NCBI GenBank assembly: GCA_020726405.1
Contig: DYSB01000003.1
Coordinates: forward strand, 1-54,066
DNA length: 54,066 nucleotides
Direction of reading: 5' to 3'
DNA from: Acetofilamentum sp.
GTDB lineage: Bacteria; CAIWAD01
Shown here piece after piece: positions 51,744 through 54,066 of this stretch. Every line of letters starts with the position of its first letter. Positions within the stretch are counted from its first letter, which is position 1. The position numbers and the translations under genes are program-made. The notes below the pieces were generated by a model. That model did no database searches. It saw nothing but the letters and a program-made list of their open reading frames with translations, and was not told the DNA's origin.

Positions 51744-52660
51744 TCGAGAGCCGCAAGCTGGACCACGAGCGCCGCCAGCGGATCCTGGAGCGCATCGCCA
51801 CGCTGGACACGCTGCCCTCGCTGCCCCGGGTGGTGTCCGAGATGCTGCGCCTGCTGGCGGAGGATGACTACAGCATGGAAGAGCTGATGGAGCTGGTCCA
51901 GCAGGATCCGGCCCTGACGGCGCGCGTGCTGAAACTGGCCAACAGCGCCATTTACGGGCGGCCACGGCAGATCGACAGCCTGCAACAGGCCATGGTGGTC
52001 CTGGGCGGCAAAGAGCTGCACCGGCTGGTCACCACCATCGCGGTGATGCGTTCCTTCGACGACGTTTTCGCCCGGGACCGCATCCTGGACAAGGAGCTCT
52101 TCTGGTCGCACTCCGTGGGCACGGGGGAACTCACCCACCGGGTGGCCAGCTATTTCAACCTGGAGTTCCGCGGAGTGGACTTCACCGCCGGCCTGCTCCA
52201 CGACGTGGGCAAGGTCGTGCTGGACCAGCATTTCCACGCCGAGTTCCGGGACTGCCTGGAATTGGCCAACCGCCGCGGGCTGCCGCTCTTCGAGGCGGAG
52301 ACCAAGCTGTTGGGGCTGGATCACGCCGAAGTGGGCGCCGTGCTGGCCGCCAAGTGGGAGCTGCCTGGCAGCCTGCTCTCGGCCATCCGCAACCACCACT
52401 GCATGGATCCCAAGGACCCCCACGCCTTGTTGGTGGCCTGCGTGCGCCTGGCCAATCACCTGGTGAAGGACGAGGCCATGAGCTGCCTGGGCGAGGACAA
52501 TCTCTGGCAGATCGAACTGGACTCGGCCTGGCAGATCCTGAGCGAGGCCCGGCACCAGCAGGAGATGCAGGAGCGCACCTCCGCCCTGGAACAGATCCGC
52601 GAGGGCATCCAGGCCGCCCGGGACCGGGTGCGCAGCCTGGTGGGCGAGATCACGCGCTGA
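51740..52660 (+). CDS. HDOD-domain signalling protein
   Basis: This 306-residue cytosolic protein has an HDOD domain (about 20-215) beginning LPSLPRVVSEMLRLL, with VQQDPALTARVLKLANSA and FTAGLLHDVGKVVLDQH (H154-D155). HDOD proteins are HD-fold regulators without clear catalysis. A charged coiled coil (about 270-306) ends the protein. Its ATG overlaps the receiver protein's stop (ATGA), and together with the NtrC-type gene it forms a compact signalling unit. Confidence 0.9.
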   Translation: MIESRKLDHERRQRILERIATLDTLPSLPRVVSEMLRLLAEDDYSMEELMELVQQDPALTARVLKLANSAIYGRPRQIDSLQQAMVVLGGKELHRLVTTIAVMRSFDDVFARDRILDKELFWSHSVGTGELTHRVASYFNLEFRGVDFTAGLLHDVGKVVLDQHFHAEFRDCLELANRRGLPLFEAETKLLGLDHAEVGAVLAAKWELPGSLLSAIRNHHCMDPKDPHALLVACVRLANHLVKDEAMSCLGEDNLWQIELDSAWQILSEARHQQEMQERTSALEQIREGIQAARDRVRSLVGEITR

Positions 52661-52742
52661 CGTGTCCGCGCCCGATCCGAACAATCCCTGGGCCGCCCGT
52701 GCGGCCCTTCCTCATTCCAGCGGCGGCCTGCTACCTTGGGCC

Positions 52743-53711
52743 ATGTACCCTCCGCTTGTCCTGCAATCCCCCTATCTACTGGCGCCCATGGCAGGCTTCA
52801 CCACGTCCGGCGTGCGGCGTCTGCTGCTCGGGCAGGGTGCGGGCGCGGCCAGCACGGGACTGGTGGACGCCGAGGGATTGGCCCGCCAGTCCCCGGGGAG
52901 CCTGCGCCGGGCCGCGCGGGAGGCTGCGCCGGGTCCGCAGATCCTCCAGCTCTTCGCCAACCAGCCCGAGATCCTCGGGCAGGCCGCGGCCCTGGCCGCG
53001 CCGCTGGGCTTCCAGGGCGTGGAGCTGAACCTGGGCTGTCCGGCCGCGCCACTGGTGGCCCGGGGCTGCGGCGGGGCGCTGCTGGGCCGCTGGCCCGAGT
53101 TGCGTGCCCTGCTCAAGGTGTTGCGCGAAGCCTCCCCCCTGCCGGCCGGGATCAAATGCCGCAGCGGCCAGCTGCCCGGCGACGGACAGTTCCTGATCCT
53201 GCACGAACTGGCCGCCGAGGCCGGACTGGACTGGTTCTGCCTGCATCCGCGCTCGCTGTCGGGGGCCTATGTGGAACAACCAGACTGGAGTCTGGTGGAC
53301 CGCCTGCCGGCCGGCGGACCGCGGCTCTGGGCCGTGGGCGATCTGCGCACGGCGGCGGAGGCCCGGGCAGCCCTGGCCGCGCATCCGGGCCTCGAGGCCG
53401 TGCTGATCGGCCGGGCCGCCCTGACCCTGCCCTGGATCTTCCGGCTCTGCCGGGGCGAGGTGGCGCCGGCTCCGCGGGAGGGGGCCGCGCTGCTGGCCGC
53501 GCTGCTGCGCTCCCTGGTGGCGGACCTGGATTGGCAGGAGGCCCGCCGCCTGCTGCCCGGACTGCTGGGCCATCTGGGGCTGCCCGCCGACGAGGCTGCC
53601 GCCTTCCGGCTGGCCGACCGGCGCCGTCTGCCCGAGTGGATCGACCTCCTGGAGCGGCAATTGATCGCCGGGCCGCCGCCGGCCATCACGGGCAATCCCT
53701 TCCTGCGCTAA
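52743..53711 (+). CDS. tRNA-dihydrouridine synthase
   Basis: This 322-residue flavin enzyme reduces uridine in tRNA D-loops. Visible blocks are YLLAPMAGFTTSGVRR, LNLGCPAAPLVARGCGGALLG, IKCRSG and VGDLRTAAEARAAL. HPRSLSGAYVEQPDW replaces the usual HGRT..Q.Y.G, a divergence that leaves the exact subfamily open. ATG 52743 is preferred because the family starts a few residues before this block; a GTG at 52662 would add 27 residues of low-complexity sequence. Confidence 0.85.
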   Translation: MYPPLVLQSPYLLAPMAGFTTSGVRRLLLGQGAGAASTGLVDAEGLARQSPGSLRRAAREAAPGPQILQLFANQPEILGQAAALAAPLGFQGVELNLGCPAAPLVARGCGGALLGRWPELRALLKVLREASPLPAGIKCRSGQLPGDGQFLILHELAAEAGLDWFCLHPRSLSGAYVEQPDWSLVDRLPAGGPRLWAVGDLRTAAEARAALAAHPGLEAVLIGRAALTLPWIFRLCRGEVAPAPREGAALLAALLRSLVADLDWQEARRLLPGLLGHLGLPADEAAAFRLADRRRLPEWIDLLERQLIAGPPPAITGNPFLR

Positions 53712-53844
53712 CCTGGGAGTCTGTCGGGAAGCGCGAGGTTGCATTGAATCTCCGGTTCGTTTCGGCCGATCATAAATCTTGCCGCCCGGACGACTCCGCG
53801 GCGGGGAACGGGTTCCGGATCCATCAGCCATGACAGGAGCTCAC

Positions 53845-54066
53845 ATGCACGTCTTTGATCGTCGACAATTGGAGCAGATGCGCGGCATGAATCCGGAGCT
53901 CGAGCGGAGATTCAAGCAGCTGCTGGCGGGACACGACGAGACCAGCGAGGGCGGCGGCGCCTTCGTGCCGGCCGCCGATGTGGTGATGGGCCGCGGCGAG
54001 CTGGTGGTGGTGATGGAGCTGGCCGGCCTGCGGCGGGAGGACATCCGCCTGGGCGCCGGCGAGGGC
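53845..54066 (+). CDS. Hsp20/alpha-crystallin small heat-shock protein, truncated by window end
   Basis: The first 74 residues are present. After a polar N-terminus, FVPAADVVMGRGELVVVMEL and AGLRREDIRL match the start of the alpha-crystallin domain, in which ELPG is replaced by ELAG. Such proteins hold unfolded proteins as oligomers. AGGAG precedes the ATG. The 133-base gap to the Dus gene may hold its promoter, but I cannot define one. The rest lies beyond 54066. Confidence 0.88.
   Translation, partial: MHVFDRRQLEQMRGMNPELERRFKQLLAGHDETSEGGGAFVPAADVVMGRGELVVVMELAGLRREDIRLGAGEG

Overview
This is a 54 kb stretch of a GC-rich bacterial chromosome. It looks like a free-living Gram-negative member of the FCB group or a nearby candidate phylum. 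The evidence for that is a secreted propeller-like protein ending in a FlgD-like/T9SS-type sorting module, a CotH plus lamin-tail secreted protein, a Bacteroidetes-type dihydroorotase (QVH instead of HVH), an outer-membrane barrel, and a one-piece tmRNA with a YALAA-type tag. Codon use is uniform and no prophage, integrase, transposase gene or CRISPR array is visible. The lineage call is an inference from gene content.

Layout. 1-0.3 kb: an 11-bp tandem array and an AT-rich inverted-repeat element. 0.35-8.1 kb (+): DUF486 protein, pyrC, secreted CotH/LTD protein, a cyclic-nucleotide-domain/aspartase fusion, pgsA and a HAD phosphatase. 8.25-15.1 kb (-): one transcription unit of DUF485 protein, sodium:solute symporter, a giant PHP-Cache-PAS-PAS-CBS-DUF294 protein, and mtgA. 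This is the most unusual locus. 15.2-18.0 kb (-): a decaying block holding a TolC/RND chimera left by deletion, a frameshifted class D beta-lactamase and a shortened DUF4440 protein. 18.2-20.3 kb (-): membrane pyrophosphatase. 20.5-25.6 kb (-): two small membrane proteins (one with an internal stop), the sorting-domain protein and a degenerate M1-peptidase-like protein.

25.7-30.4 kb (+): tmRNA with terminator, an inositol-monophosphatase/ADP-ribosylglycohydrolase fusion, bcp-like peroxiredoxin, mutM and an internally deleted threonine aldolase; a small PAS protein lies on the other strand. 30.6-33.4 kb (-): ilvE and an M32 carboxypeptidase. 33.6-45 kb (+, except one membrane protein): SDR, RsmB-type methyltransferase, then yggS-yggT-divIVA-like-punA-ileS-dksA-lspA-rluD and a NYN/LOTUS protein. 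45.2-47.2 kb (-): outer-membrane protein and a coiled-coil protein. 47.6-54 kb (+): DnaJ-like protein, NtrC-type regulator, a triple-receiver protein, HDOD protein, tRNA-dihydrouridine synthase and the start of an Hsp20 gene; one small unknown gene is on the minus strand.

Two themes cut across the window. First, there are several multidomain fusions that join a sensor or second enzyme to a metabolic enzyme (cNMP-aspartase, IMPase-ARH, PHP-sensor-nucleotidyltransferase). Second, at least five small lesions (internal deletions, a frameshift, a premature stop) sit between 15 and 30.5 kb while long neighbouring genes are intact. In addition, imperfect short-period repeats of CACAGAG and CACGAAG type, mostly as facing arms, occupy seven intergenic gaps. 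Gene-to-gene coupling by GTGA or ATGA overlaps is frequent.
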